In this document: positions 17,122 to 25,527 of the stretch, piece by piece
Numbering within the stretch: position 1 is the first letter of the stretch
Layout: each line of letters starts with the position of its first letter
DNA from: Klebsiella huaxiensis
Lineage (GTDB): Bacteria > Pseudomonadota > Gammaproteobacteria > Enterobacterales > Enterobacteriaceae
Assembly: GCF_003261575.2 (NCBI RefSeq)
Contig: NZ_CP036175.1
Span: 1,116,001 to 1,180,000, forward strand
DNA: 64,000 nt
Direction: 5' to 3'
Translations under genes and position numbers: made by a program
Notes under the pieces: generated by a model
Seen by the model: only the letters and a program-made list of their open reading frames with translations
What the model was told of the DNA's origin: nothing
The model's database searches: none

Positions 17122-18128
17122 TGATGAGTTCCCACGTTAATGGCCGCAATGGCAGCCAGTGCTATATCCATGTCCTGCTCAACGCTGCCGCCGCTGATGC
17201 CCAGACCCCCAATCAACAGACCGTCACGCCACAGAGCGTAACCGCCGCCAAAGGTAACGACTTTTCCCTGTAAATGACTTTCCAGGCCATAAAGCGCGGC
17301 GCCCGGCTGAACGACATCGCTCAGTTCATGGGTTGCCGTTTTCATAGCGACTGCGGTCCAGGCTTTTTTTGGTGCCAGTTCGCTGCTGACCAGCAGCGCA
17401 TCCGGCATTCGCCAGGTGACGGTTTCCGTACCATGTGCGTCAACAATGCTGACCACCACCGGCACCTGTAGCTGCTGGGCGCGTTCTACGGCGGAGCGAG
17501 TCAACTGGTGGAGGTCGTGAAACGAGAGAGCCATAGGCGTCGTCTCCTTGAGGCGGGGGGGCTGGCTGGCAGCCAGATAGCGTTTGCTGATTTCACGGAT
17601 GATATCGTTCTGGTGCGCATCGCTATCTTCAGCGCGAGCCAGGGCATACAGGCAGTCTGATAAGCGATTGATGTAGCGCATCAGCACCTGGCGTACGTTG
17701 ATTTCTGCGGCCAGCTCAACCAGGCGGCGTTCGGCCCGGCGGGCCAGCGTACGGGCAAAATGTAGGCGGCTCGCGGCTTCGCAGCGACCGGGTAAAATAA
17801 AACTGTGCAGCGGCTCGACGCGGGCCATCGCCCGATCAATAGCGGCTTCCAGAGCCGAAATCTCTTCGCTGCTGATGTAGCGCTGTTTGGGCGACGGCTG
17901 CTCGCTGTCGCTGGCCAGTTCGGCGCTAAACCAGAAAATTTGCTGCTGGATGGCCTCGAGTAAGATGCGATGGCTTTCATCCGCAGCGGCGCAGGCGCAC
18001 AGGCTTAGCGCTGCGTTCAGCTCATCCAGCGTGCCGTAGGCTTCGACGCGAGGGTGGGTTTTGCTCACCCGCTGGCCGGTAAATAACGATGTGGTACCGG
18101 CGTCACCTGTTCGGGTATAAATCGCCAT
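17118..18128 (-). CDS. pduO: ATP:cob(I)alamin adenosyltransferase PduO
   Basis: A 336-residue two-domain protein. The N-terminal ~185 residues are the PduO-type corrinoid adenosyltransferase, with the ATP-binding motif YTRTGDAGTTSLFTG at the start and an RRAERR motif near residue 130. This domain makes the adenosylcobalamin used by the diol dehydratase. The C-terminal ~140 residues are a heme-binding GlcG/PduO-C domain (with GGGYALWRDG and IGGLGISGG) whose role is less clear. It works with PduS to repair inactive cofactor inside the compartment. Confidence 0.96.
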   Translation of the reverse strand: MAIYTRTGDAGTTSLFTGQRVSKTHPRVEAYGTLDELNAALSLCACAAADESHRILLEAIQQQIFWFSAELASDSEQPSPKQRYISSEEISALEAAIDRAMARVEPLHSFILPGRCEAASRLHFARTLARRAERRLVELAAEINVRQVLMRYINRLSDCLYALARAEDSDAHQNDIIREISKRYLAASQPPRLKETTPMALSFHDLHQLTRSAVERAQQLQVPVVVSIVDAHGTETVTWRMPDALLVSSELAPKKAWTAVAMKTATHELSDVVQPGAALYGLESHLQGKVVTFGGGYALWRDGLLIGGLGISGGSVEQDMDIALAAIAAINVGTHQ

Positions 18129-18137
18129 AATCGCCCC

Positions 18138-18413
18138 TTAACGCGAAAGCGTATCTACAATGCCGACAACGGCGAGGTCAATGGCCTCATTGGGCCCGGA
18201 AAAGACATGTCTGGCGCTGGAGCCGCCGCTAAGCAGCACCAGTTCGCCGACCCCTGCGCCGACGGAGTCAACGGCAACTTCATCGCCTGACGTTGGTGAT
18301 GCGGGAAGTTCGCCATCGGCGCTGACCCGACGTACCAGCAGCAGCTTTTTCCCTACCAGGGAGGGCGATTTTTGCGTGGAGACAACCGCGCCCGTGACTC
18401 GTGCCAGATGCAT
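18138..18413 (-). CDS. pduN: microcompartment vertex protein PduN
   Basis: A 91-residue EutN/CcmL-family protein. Pentamers of this family cap the vertices of the polyhedral shell. The N terminus MHLARVTGAVVSTQK and the motif SPSLVGKKLLLV are typical, as is the glycine-rich end of the beta-barrel. It lies 3 nt after pduM and 9 nt before pduO. Confidence 0.95.
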   Translation of the reverse strand: MHLARVTGAVVSTQKSPSLVGKKLLLVRRVSADGELPASPTSGDEVAVDSVGAGVGELVLLSGGSSARHVFSGPNEAIDLAVVGIVDTLSR

Positions 18414-18416
18414 GAT

Positions 18417-18908
18417 TTACTCCTGCTTAATTAATTGAATATTCCGCGCGCTTGCCGCTTCATGCGCCAGGGCGGTCACGATGCATTTGCGATGGAGAAC
18501 CAGGCGTCCTTTGCCAAGGCTTGCGACATCGCGATAGCTCAGCAGCGAACCGGCGTGCAGAGTCAGCGCCAGCCCGTGCTCGTCGGTGAACATCACCGGT
18601 AGACGAGCCAGTTTTTTTACCGGGATAACCGGCAGTAGCTGGCTATGCACGGAGAGCTGTACGCGGATGCCGAAAGCCAGGGCGTCGTGAATTTTCCCGG
18701 CGACGGGGTCGTCGGTTTCCGCTTCAGCAAGCTGGCCCAGCAGCGGCAGGTCGATGAGCAGAATGCGCAACGACGCGTGCTGACAGAACAGGCTTCGGCT
18801 GTCCGCTTCACGCAACTGCGCAACGCTCAGTGTCGCCGTGCTGTGGGCGCGACGCTGCAGCCGGGAGACAATCTCCTCAACAATGCGCTGCAGAATTTCG
18901 CCGTTCAT
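18417..18908 (-). CDS. pduM: microcompartment structural protein PduM
   Basis: A 163-residue PduM. In Salmonella this protein is required for proper microcompartment assembly and copurifies with the shell, but its fold resembles no well-characterised enzyme. The first ~15 residues (MNGEILQRIVEEIVSRL) form an amphipathic helix like those that target other Pdu proteins to the lumen. It overlaps pduL by 4 nt. Confidence 0.93.
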   Translation of the reverse strand: MNGEILQRIVEEIVSRLQRRAHSTATLSVAQLREADSRSLFCQHASLRILLIDLPLLGQLAEAETDDPVAGKIHDALAFGIRVQLSVHSQLLPVIPVKKLARLPVMFTDEHGLALTLHAGSLLSYRDVASLGKGRLVLHRKCIVTALAHEAASARNIQLIKQE

Positions 18909-19537
18909 CGTGGGGCCACCAGCCGGGCAAAGGCCTGCGGGTTATCGGCACCAGCAGCGTTGGCTTCATCGGTATCGATATGCATTTCGAGGCGCATGTC
19001 CGGTGAAACGCGAATCGCCACGTTGTTGAAAATCAGCCCGCGCTCGTCGCCTTCGATTGCCACGGAGACCTTATCGCCGTGGGAGACCCGCAGGATCAGG
19101 GCATCCAGCGGCGACATATGAATATGCCGCTGGGCGACAATCACCCCAGAAGATAATTCCAGTTCGGCAAAGGGGCTGACCAGACGGATGCCCGGCGTCC
19201 CTTTCAGGTTGCCGGACATTCTCAGCGGTGCTGCCACTCCCAGCGTCCTTGCGTCGGTGCGCGATATTTCCACCTGGCTTGTTGAGCGCAGTGGACCAAG
19301 CAGGCGTACGTTTTTGAGCTGCCCTTTTGGCCCCACCAGGGTGACAGTTTGTTCCGCAGCATATTGCCCCGGCTGCAGCAGCGCTTTTTTCTCGCTGATG
19401 GGATGGCCGGGAAAAAGCTGCGCGTAATCCTGCGCAGACAGATGGATATGACGATTCGAGACGCCCAGCGGAATCGGGCGCTCGCGCATCTCATCAAGAA
19501 CTTTGCTGACCGTTGATTCCAGAAGCTGTTTATCCAT
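18905..19537 (-). CDS. pduL: phosphate propanoyltransferase PduL
   Basis: A 210-residue phosphotransacylase of the PduL type, unrelated to Pta. It converts propionyl-CoA to propionyl phosphate and recycles CoA inside the compartment. The two His-rich zinc motifs VSNRHIHLSAQDY (residues ~25-37) and QRHIHMSPLDA are intact. An N-terminal helix (MDKQLLESTVSKVLDEM) is the probable targeting peptide. It shares one base with pduK and four with pduM. Confidence 0.95.
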   Translation of the reverse strand: MDKQLLESTVSKVLDEMRERPIPLGVSNRHIHLSAQDYAQLFPGHPISEKKALLQPGQYAAEQTVTLVGPKGQLKNVRLLGPLRSTSQVEISRTDARTLGVAAPLRMSGNLKGTPGIRLVSPFAELELSSGVIVAQRHIHMSPLDALILRVSHGDKVSVAIEGDERGLIFNNVAIRVSPDMRLEMHIDTDEANAAGADNPQAFARLVAPR

Positions 19538-19998
19538 TACGCTTCACCTCGCTTGCCTGAATGAAGGCAAAGAGAACGAGGGTCGCCTTTCTGGCGCTGG
19601 CATTTCGGGTCCAGGCACAGGTTGCAGCTGACCAGTCCAGTTTCCTGTGGTACTTCATCTGCTGGCTCTTCAGAAACGACATTGGCCATGATTGGCTCTT
19701 CAGGTTCAGGTGCTATGACGGAGGGTGGGGGAGTTTCTGCGGGCATTATCCCTTCTCCGGGCCTGGCGATGACCTTGTGGGCCACCAGGCCATTTCGCTG
19801 TTCGGCAAAATGTGCGCCGGTGGTGATCGCCGCCTGCACGGAGGCGACATCACCGGTCACTTTAATAACCGTCCAGCCTGAACCATTGGTCTTTTCGAGG
19901 GCGACCAGCGTGATAGAAGCGGATTTCGCCATGATATCGGCGCAGCTGATAGCCAGTGCCAGACCACAAACTTCAAGTAATCCAAGAGATTGCTTCAC
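19537..19998 (-). CDS. pduK: microcompartment shell protein PduK with C-terminal Cys motif
   Basis: A 153-residue minor shell protein: an N-terminal BMC domain (~1-90) and a Pro/Glu-rich linker. A Cys-rich tail follows, CNLCLDPKCQRQKG with a fourth Cys in SLCLHSGK, which resembles a [4Fe-4S] site. I chose the GTG at 19998 because AAGGAG is 6 nt upstream. The ATG 7 codons earlier has no ribosome site. The chosen start also fits the Salmonella protein (VKQSLGLLEV). Confidence 0.9.
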   Translation of the reverse strand: MKQSLGLLEVCGLALAISCADIMAKSASITLVALEKTNGSGWTVIKVTGDVASVQAAITTGAHFAEQRNGLVAHKVIARPGEGIMPAETPPPSVIAPEPEEPIMANVVSEEPADEVPQETGLVSCNLCLDPKCQRQKGDPRSLCLHSGKRGEA

Positions 19999-20022
19999 GC
20001 GGTGCTCCTTATTCGCCATCGA

Positions 20023-20295
20023 TCAAGCTTTCGGTAAAATGGCCTCAACGTCGCTGTGCGGACGCGGGATAACGTGGCAGGATTTCACTTCACCCACTAC
20101 GCTTGCCGCCGCGCTGCCTGCGTCTACGGCTGCTTTAACCGCGCCAACATCGCCGCGAACCATCACGGTAATCAGACCAGAGCCAATTTTTTCATAGCCC
20201 ACCAGCTGCACGTTGGCGGATTTCACCATCGCATCGGCGGCTTCAATGGCGCCGACCAGCCCTTTTGTTTCAACCAGTCCCAGTGCGTTATTCAT
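20023..20295 (-). CDS. pduJ: major microcompartment shell protein PduJ
   Basis: A 90-residue single-BMC-domain hexamer and one of the most abundant facets of the Pdu shell. It is nearly identical to PduA through VETKGL..AIEAADAMVKSANV and the pore-side region EKIGSGL..V.VRGDVGAVKAA. It lies 18 nt after pduH, with a clear AGGAG ribosome site. Confidence 0.96.
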   Translation of the reverse strand: MNNALGLVETKGLVGAIEAADAMVKSANVQLVGYEKIGSGLITVMVRGDVGAVKAAVDAGSAAASVVGEVKSCHVIPRPHSDVEAILPKA

Positions 20296-20313
20296 ACTGC
20301 CGTTCTCCTGTGT

Positions 20314-20664
20314 TTAAGCATGGAGATCCCGAAAAGGGATCCCTTTGACGAGCCGTGCCGCGTTGTTACCTGTGTTGCGTTGGGCTTGACTGTCCTGATG
20401 ATGCATCAGCGTAAAAAGCGGCGCTGATGCGGGTAAATTCTTGTAGTGCACGACCAGCGTGCGCCGATCGCAGGCAATGCCGACCAGCAGCGGCGAGCTG
20501 CGCGCCGCCTGCCAGGCGCTGTCTACGACGTCTCCAGTCGGGTGATGTTGAAGCAGGAAAGGGATGCCTTCCTCTTCGATACCCAACAGCACTTCGCCCC
20601 AGAGGCTGGCGCAGTCGTCGATAGCGGTAATGACGATAGCCGGAGTGGTGTGGTTACTGTCCAT
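20314..20664 (-). CDS. pduH: diol dehydratase-reactivating factor small subunit PduH
   Basis: A 116-residue small subunit of the chaperone-like reactivase that swaps damaged cobalamin out of diol dehydratase. The fold resembles the dehydratase beta subunit; recognisable stretches are PAIVITAI and LLGIEEEGIPF. I chose MDSNH at 20664, with AAGGAG 7 nt upstream. It overlaps the end of pduG by 11 nt, as expected for subunits made together. Confidence 0.95.
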   Translation of the reverse strand: MDSNHTTPAIVITAIDDCASLWGEVLLGIEEEGIPFLLQHHPTGDVVDSAWQAARSSPLLVGIACDRRTLVVHYKNLPASAPLFTLMHHQDSQAQRNTGNNAARLVKGIPFRDLHA

Positions 20665-22486
20665 GAGCAAACTCCTTATACCAGGAGAGAATCAGGCCAG
20701 TTGCCACCGCGTTTCTTGGGCCTTCGCTGCCGCGAATATTTCCTCGCCCGGCAACCAGGCGGTAATGCGCCAGCGCATCGGTGACCAGCTGCGGAACCTC
20801 GAAATCCAGCGATGAGCCGCCGACCAGCACCACGAACGGAATATCGCGAATGTTGCCGGTGGGGCTGACCTGACGCAGGGCGCGCAGGGCGTTGGTGACG
20901 AAGACGCGTTCTTTAGCGCTGCGGCGAATGGCGCGCACCTTTTCCAGCGCTAAATCGCCGGGAAGCGGCACCAGTCCATCGGGTTTCACCACGCAGACGC
21001 GGGCGAACACGGCGGGAGGCAGCGGCGTCGGGAAGAACTGGACGCTGCCGTCCTCGTGACGTAAGTGGAACAGGCTTTCGACCTTGGCTAGCGGGTATTT
21101 CTTGATCTCCTCCGCCAGATAGCGGTCTTCCAGCCCCAGCTCGCGGGCAATGATCATCGTGACCATATCGCCTGCACCGGCGAGGTGGGTGGCGATAATT
21201 TCGCCTTTGGGGTTGATGATTGACGCATCTGTAGAACCTGCGCCGAGATCGAGGATCGCCAGCGGTCGGGTGGTACCCGGCGTGGTTAACGCGCCCAGAA
21301 TCGCGGCTTCGGCCTCAGCACCGCCGATTTGCACGTCGATATTGAGCTTTTGTTCGATTTCACGGGCAATCATCGCCATTTGCAGACGGTCTGATTTCAC
21401 CATCGAAGCGATGCCGACGGCCTGTTCCAGCGAGAACTCCCCTGCAAGACCTCCGGTGACGCTGACGGGTACAGAAGTATCAACGGCTAACAGATCCTGA
21501 ATAAAAATCTCGCTGCTGGGCTTGTTGGTCAGTTCGGCCATGGTCTGACGCACGTGTTCCAGCATGCCGCCGATGTTGGTCCCGGCCTCGCCGGTCACGT
21601 TATCGAGTTTGTTGCAACCATCGACCGCTTTCATGATGGCTTCGGCACCGGCGGCAACATCGACGCGCACGGTACGTCCTTGAGCCAGCAGTTCCAGATT
21701 ACCGGCAGGTATGGCGCGCGCTTTGACGTCGCCAGAGGGCGTTTTGACCACCACTGCAGAGCGGTTGCCGATCAGCGCACGCGCCATTGGCACGATATTT
21801 TTCGTCTCATCGGCGGTGAGGTTAAATACGGTGGCGATACCGTAAGGGTTGGAGAGGGTTTCGATAACCTTCCCCGGAACGGCGACTTCAATCGCCGCCA
21901 GCATCCCCAGCGGAATGCGGTCGATGTACAGAACTTCATCAACAATCGGCAGCGGTTTTTCCAGTCGATTGCTGACCAGTACGCCATCATCGCGCTGCAA
22001 AATGACGCCGGTAATCTGGTATCCGGCGCGCATAGAGGCGTTGATGACGTTGGCGATGTCGGCAAAATCGAATGCCGATGACACCACCAGAATATAGGAC
22101 GAGTCCGCCGGGCGGGTTAACAGCTCCTCCGGCGTAATCGTGATACCCACACCAAGGCCTACTCCACCCGGCGTTTTCGGGTTATGGCCGATCATTGTCG
22201 ATTCGGTGATGATGGTTTCGGTAATCGTCTCCATCGCCACATCGCCAATGACCGGCGTGGCTTCGTTAATGCGAATGAGCGAAATATCGCTGACATTGAT
22301 CCCCGCGCGCTTTGCGGCGAGGGCCAACGCTTCCTGAATGCCAAACACGTTACGCAACGTGCCTTTGATTCCGGTGGTTTCCGCCAGCGCGCTGTGCGTA
22401 ATCGTCAGTGTGCCTGCGCCATCAAGCGTCGCCAGCGCGACTTCCGTTGATGAGTTGCCGATGTCAATGCCAGCTATATATCGCAT
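20654..22486 (-). CDS. pduG: diol dehydratase-reactivating factor large subunit PduG
   Basis: A 610-residue ATPase of the actin/Hsp70 superfamily that, with PduH, releases inactivated cobalamin from the dehydratase at the cost of ATP. The N terminus is YIAGIDIGNSSTEVALA (phosphate-binding loop) and a second nucleotide motif is LDLGAGSTDASI. The start at 22486 gives exactly the Salmonella length. An in-frame extension runs back into an ERIC repeat and is discarded. Its AAGGA ribosome site lies right at the edge of that repeat. Confidence 0.96.
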   Translation of the reverse strand: MRYIAGIDIGNSSTEVALATLDGAGTLTITHSALAETTGIKGTLRNVFGIQEALALAAKRAGINVSDISLIRINEATPVIGDVAMETITETIITESTMIGHNPKTPGGVGLGVGITITPEELLTRPADSSYILVVSSAFDFADIANVINASMRAGYQITGVILQRDDGVLVSNRLEKPLPIVDEVLYIDRIPLGMLAAIEVAVPGKVIETLSNPYGIATVFNLTADETKNIVPMARALIGNRSAVVVKTPSGDVKARAIPAGNLELLAQGRTVRVDVAAGAEAIMKAVDGCNKLDNVTGEAGTNIGGMLEHVRQTMAELTNKPSSEIFIQDLLAVDTSVPVSVTGGLAGEFSLEQAVGIASMVKSDRLQMAMIAREIEQKLNIDVQIGGAEAEAAILGALTTPGTTRPLAILDLGAGSTDASIINPKGEIIATHLAGAGDMVTMIIARELGLEDRYLAEEIKKYPLAKVESLFHLRHEDGSVQFFPTPLPPAVFARVCVVKPDGLVPLPGDLALEKVRAIRRSAKERVFVTNALRALRQVSPTGNIRDIPFVVLVGGSSLDFEVPQLVTDALAHYRLVAGRGNIRGSEGPRNAVATGLILSWYKEFAHGQ

Positions 22487-22499
22487 CGTATATCCTTTT

Positions 22500-22620
22500 T
22501 CTCGTCGTACTTCAAACTGCCTTTTTGTTGGCTGCGTTCTTTCACCCGAATCACTTACTACAGTAAGCTCATCGGGGTTCACTCACTTGCCGCCTCAATG
22601 CATCTCGAATTACTTAGAGA
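22500..22620. repeat. ERIC element inside the pdu operon (pduE-pduG gap)
   Basis: An ERIC-type element of about 120 bp, close to the classic length, fills the 137-bp pduE-pduG gap; this gap is only short in Salmonella. On the plus strand it reads CGTACTTCAAACTGCC, TTGTTGGCTGCG, then a central imperfect palindrome around CACTTACTACAGTAAGCTCA, and ends CTCGAATTACTTAGAG. It lacks the inserted modules of the other two copies, and its terminal bases are worn. Confidence 0.85.
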
Positions 22621-22623
22621 AAG

Positions 22624-23145
22624 CTAATCGTCGCCTTTGAGTTTTTTGCGCTCGACGTACAGCGTTGCCGCTTCACGAACAAAAGCTGCGCAAATTTTTG
22701 CCTGATAGCGGCTTTCGAGATCGTCAGCCATTGCTATCAGCTCTTCTTTGGTGGAACGATACGGGCGAAGAGCGTTGTAGATTTCAAGAATGCGATCGTC
22801 CGGTACTGCGGTCAGTTCGGCGGCGCGTTCAAAGTTCATCGCCAGCCTGTCGCGACCCGCATCTTTGGCGATAGACGCCTGTAAACGCAGGGTTTCCGGG
22901 GTAATACGCATATCCTGAGCGGTGACTTTATTGCTCAGCACGTTTTCCAGCGTGAAGTCATCCAGCGTTTTGTTGGTGGCGGTTTTCACCCACTCCGGAT
23001 GTTTGTTCGCCAGCGGATAATCGCTAACTTTTGCGCTACGGGTCGCGTCACTAGCGACAGGAGCCGCCGCTGGCGCATCGCCCTGCAGGCTGTTCATGCG
23101 GCTCAATACGTCCCGAACCATCGATTCAATTGCGTCGGTATTCAT
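22624..23145 (-). CDS. pduE: propanediol dehydratase small (gamma) subunit PduE
   Basis: A 173-residue gamma subunit of the adenosylcobalamin-dependent diol dehydratase. The start at 23145 (MNTDAIESMVRDVLSRM) has AAGGAT upstream and gives the family length. The N-terminal ~30 residues are the extension known to lower solubility and help targeting in related enzymes, followed by a low-complexity Ala/Pro stretch. It lies 14 nt after pduD. An ERIC repeat separates it from pduG. Confidence 0.95.
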   Translation of the reverse strand: MNTDAIESMVRDVLSRMNSLQGDAPAAAPVASDATRSAKVSDYPLANKHPEWVKTATNKTLDDFTLENVLSNKVTAQDMRITPETLRLQASIAKDAGRDRLAMNFERAAELTAVPDDRILEIYNALRPYRSTKEELIAMADDLESRYQAKICAAFVREAATLYVERKKLKGDD

Positions 23146-23159
23146 GGAGTTATCCTTTA

Positions 23160-23834
23160 TCAAAGCGCCACGCGCAGTTCCTGCGGGTTTTTGCCCGTCA
23201 CGACGTATTTGGTCTCTTTAATGTGCAAAATGGCCGACTTCGCCTGGTATTTCGGGCGTGCCATCTGGTCATTAAGCGTAGGGACCGGCTGCGGTGATTC
23301 GCGCTTCGCATAGCGGGCGGCGTTTTTACCAATCTGCCGATAGGTTTCCAGCGTCAGCAGCGGTGCCTGCGGGAACAGCTCCAGGTTGGAGAGCGGCGGC
23401 AGTCCCTGTTGATGGATAACCGTGGTGCCTTTCGACTGGATGCCGATGGAGATACCCGAGCCGCTCAGACGGTTGCCTTCAACGGCGACAAACGCCACGT
23501 CGGAGGATTTAAAGCAGCGAATCACGCGCGCTTTGACGCCTTCTTCTTCGATACCGGCAATGACTTCGCGCAAAATGCTCTTATGCGGTAAGCCGACGAT
23601 ATTGACGGTCTGCGCCAGGCCAAATGCCGGGCCGACGGCGATAATGACTTCGTCCTGCTGAGTGCCCTGGCGAGCTTCGCCCACTTCGGTCAGAAAGCCG
23701 TCGCCCGCAGGCGCAGCGGTCTGTGGTGCAGTGGATGCCGCAGGCGCATTAAACGAGACGGGTTTATCGCTGCCCTTCATATCGCGGAGCACGTCTTCAA
23801 TTATCTGGCGCAGCAATTTTTCATTAATTTCCAT
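23160..23834 (-). CDS. pduD: propanediol dehydratase medium (beta) subunit PduD
   Basis: A 224-residue beta subunit that contributes much of the cobalamin-binding surface of the dehydratase. The first 18 residues (MEINEKLLRQIIEDVLRD) are the amphipathic helix shown in Salmonella to direct the whole enzyme into the microcompartment. The core carries IIAVGPAFGLAQT and HKSILREVIAGIEEEG. It is flanked by pduC (10 nt) and pduE (14 nt). Confidence 0.96.
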   Translation of the reverse strand: MEINEKLLRQIIEDVLRDMKGSDKPVSFNAPAASTAPQTAAPAGDGFLTEVGEARQGTQQDEVIIAVGPAFGLAQTVNIVGLPHKSILREVIAGIEEEGVKARVIRCFKSSDVAFVAVEGNRLSGSGISIGIQSKGTTVIHQQGLPPLSNLELFPQAPLLTLETYRQIGKNAARYAKRESPQPVPTLNDQMARPKYQAKSAILHIKETKYVVTGKNPQELRVAL

Positions 23835-23844
23835 TTCTCACCCC

Positions 23845-25509
23845 TTAATCAATCTCGTTGGGATCAAGAGCGCCAGGGATGTTTTTAATCTCTTCCCAGC
23901 GTTCTCCCTGCAGGCGATAACCCGTTGCCGGACCGGCATAGTCATTGACGTCATTAACCGCAGAGAGCACCTGTCCGTCGCCGACGATAATGGCGGAGGT
24001 GTGCAAATAGTCCCCGGTCAGCTTGGCTTTCTGGATGTTGAGCATGTCCTGCGCAACATCGGTAAATCCGCCCTGAGCCAGCGCTTTCACCACTTCCAGG
24101 CCGTTACGGTTTTTGCTGATGATTTCCTGTGCGAACTTGATATCTTCAACGATGTTACGTTCCGGCATATCTTTCGAACCGTGGGCGTAGGTCGCGGCTT
24201 CGACTTCTTCGTCGGTAATTGGCGGCAGACCCATTCCGGCAAACACGGCCTGCAGGGCGCGAGCCGCTTTGTTACGAATAGCGATAACGTCTTCTTCGCG
24301 AACCGGACGCAGACCGCCGTCCACTTTCAGGTCGCGCTGGATAACGTTGTAATCGTCAAAATCTTCCGCATCTTCGTTGGAACCGGCGAACATGTTGTCG
24401 TAGTTCGGCACCGCGGAATAACCGGAAGAGATAAAGTCGGTACCCGGCAGGAACTGCATCAGCAGGCGTGCGGTACGACGCATATCGGAGTGGGTGAAGG
24501 TCTGGTCATTACTGGAGGCGCATTCCAGATCCAGCGATGAGCAAATCAGGTTTTCCGCCAGCACCGCACGAATGCCTGATGGCACGGCAGACGGCACGCC
24601 GATACAGCTTACGGAGCCATTTTGCAGACCCTGAACGCCAGCGGCTTTGGTGATATAGATGCAGCGCGCTTCCAGATAAAGCATCGATTTACCTTCGGCG
24701 TAGCCCATCTGTACTTCAGAGCCAGAACCGGAGGTGAAGCGCATTTTCAGGCCGCGAGAGGCGTAGGACGAGGCCAGGAAGCCCTTCGACCACGGAGTAT
24801 CGTCGCCGTCGGTAAATACAGGTTCAGTACCGTATACGGAAATAGTTTCCGCATAGCAGGTGTGGCCTAACATACCGAGCTTCAGCTCGGTGGCTTCTTC
24901 CAGGGAGCACTGAGTCAGCACGCCCGGACGACCTACCTGTGAACCTACCAGCAGAGCGATGGCGTTGAACGGGGCATAACGCGCTACCGCAACCGTCGTC
25001 TCTTGCTCATCAAACCCGCGCCATGCGCCTTCGGCGGCGTCGGCGGCAATTTGCACCGGGTTATCTTTGACGTTGGTGACGTGCGCCTGTTGAGAAGGGG
25101 TGCGGCGTGCGCGCATTTTCTGCATCGACATCATCATCTCGACGACGTTCATATGCGAAACCACTTCGACAATTTTCGCCGGGGTCATGGCGGTGGTCAG
25201 GGGGACGATGTCGCTGCGTTTTACATTGGGATCGCACAGCATGTTCGCCAGCTTGACCGAATCCATCGCCATGACTTCTTCTGCACGATTCAGGTTAATA
25301 CCGTAGCGGGCAATAAAGTGGTCGATCAGGTCGAATTCGCTAACCGGTTTCCCGTCCAGCTCGGTCACCGCGCCGTTTACGATTTTAATCGACGGTTTCG
25401 GGTCGTTCGGGCTTTCCATCGCGATAAAGCCTTCTTCGATCCACTCTTTAACGAAGCCGTCCTGATTCACAGGGCGTTTCGCGAGTGCTTCAAATCTTTT
25501 CGATCTCAT
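23845..25509 (-). CDS. pduC: propanediol dehydratase large (alpha) subunit PduC
   Basis: A 554-residue catalytic alpha subunit with a TIM-barrel active site that converts 1,2-propanediol to propanal by an adenosylcobalamin radical mechanism. The length and residue numbering match the well-studied K. oxytoca enzyme: Gln141, His143, Glu170 and Glu221, which bind substrate or potassium, are all at the expected positions. It is the most conserved gene of the operon and gives the best taxonomic hint in the window. Confidence 0.97.
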   Translation of the reverse strand: MRSKRFEALAKRPVNQDGFVKEWIEEGFIAMESPNDPKPSIKIVNGAVTELDGKPVSEFDLIDHFIARYGINLNRAEEVMAMDSVKLANMLCDPNVKRSDIVPLTTAMTPAKIVEVVSHMNVVEMMMSMQKMRARRTPSQQAHVTNVKDNPVQIAADAAEGAWRGFDEQETTVAVARYAPFNAIALLVGSQVGRPGVLTQCSLEEATELKLGMLGHTCYAETISVYGTEPVFTDGDDTPWSKGFLASSYASRGLKMRFTSGSGSEVQMGYAEGKSMLYLEARCIYITKAAGVQGLQNGSVSCIGVPSAVPSGIRAVLAENLICSSLDLECASSNDQTFTHSDMRRTARLLMQFLPGTDFISSGYSAVPNYDNMFAGSNEDAEDFDDYNVIQRDLKVDGGLRPVREEDVIAIRNKAARALQAVFAGMGLPPITDEEVEAATYAHGSKDMPERNIVEDIKFAQEIISKNRNGLEVVKALAQGGFTDVAQDMLNIQKAKLTGDYLHTSAIIVGDGQVLSAVNDVNDYAGPATGYRLQGERWEEIKNIPGALDPNEID

Positions 25510-25527
25510 GAATCAGCCTCGTGGGGT

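Noticed and set aside
22486..22582. N-terminal extension of PduG
   Set aside because: The extra 32 residues are translated ERIC sequence; the downstream ATG gives the exact family length.
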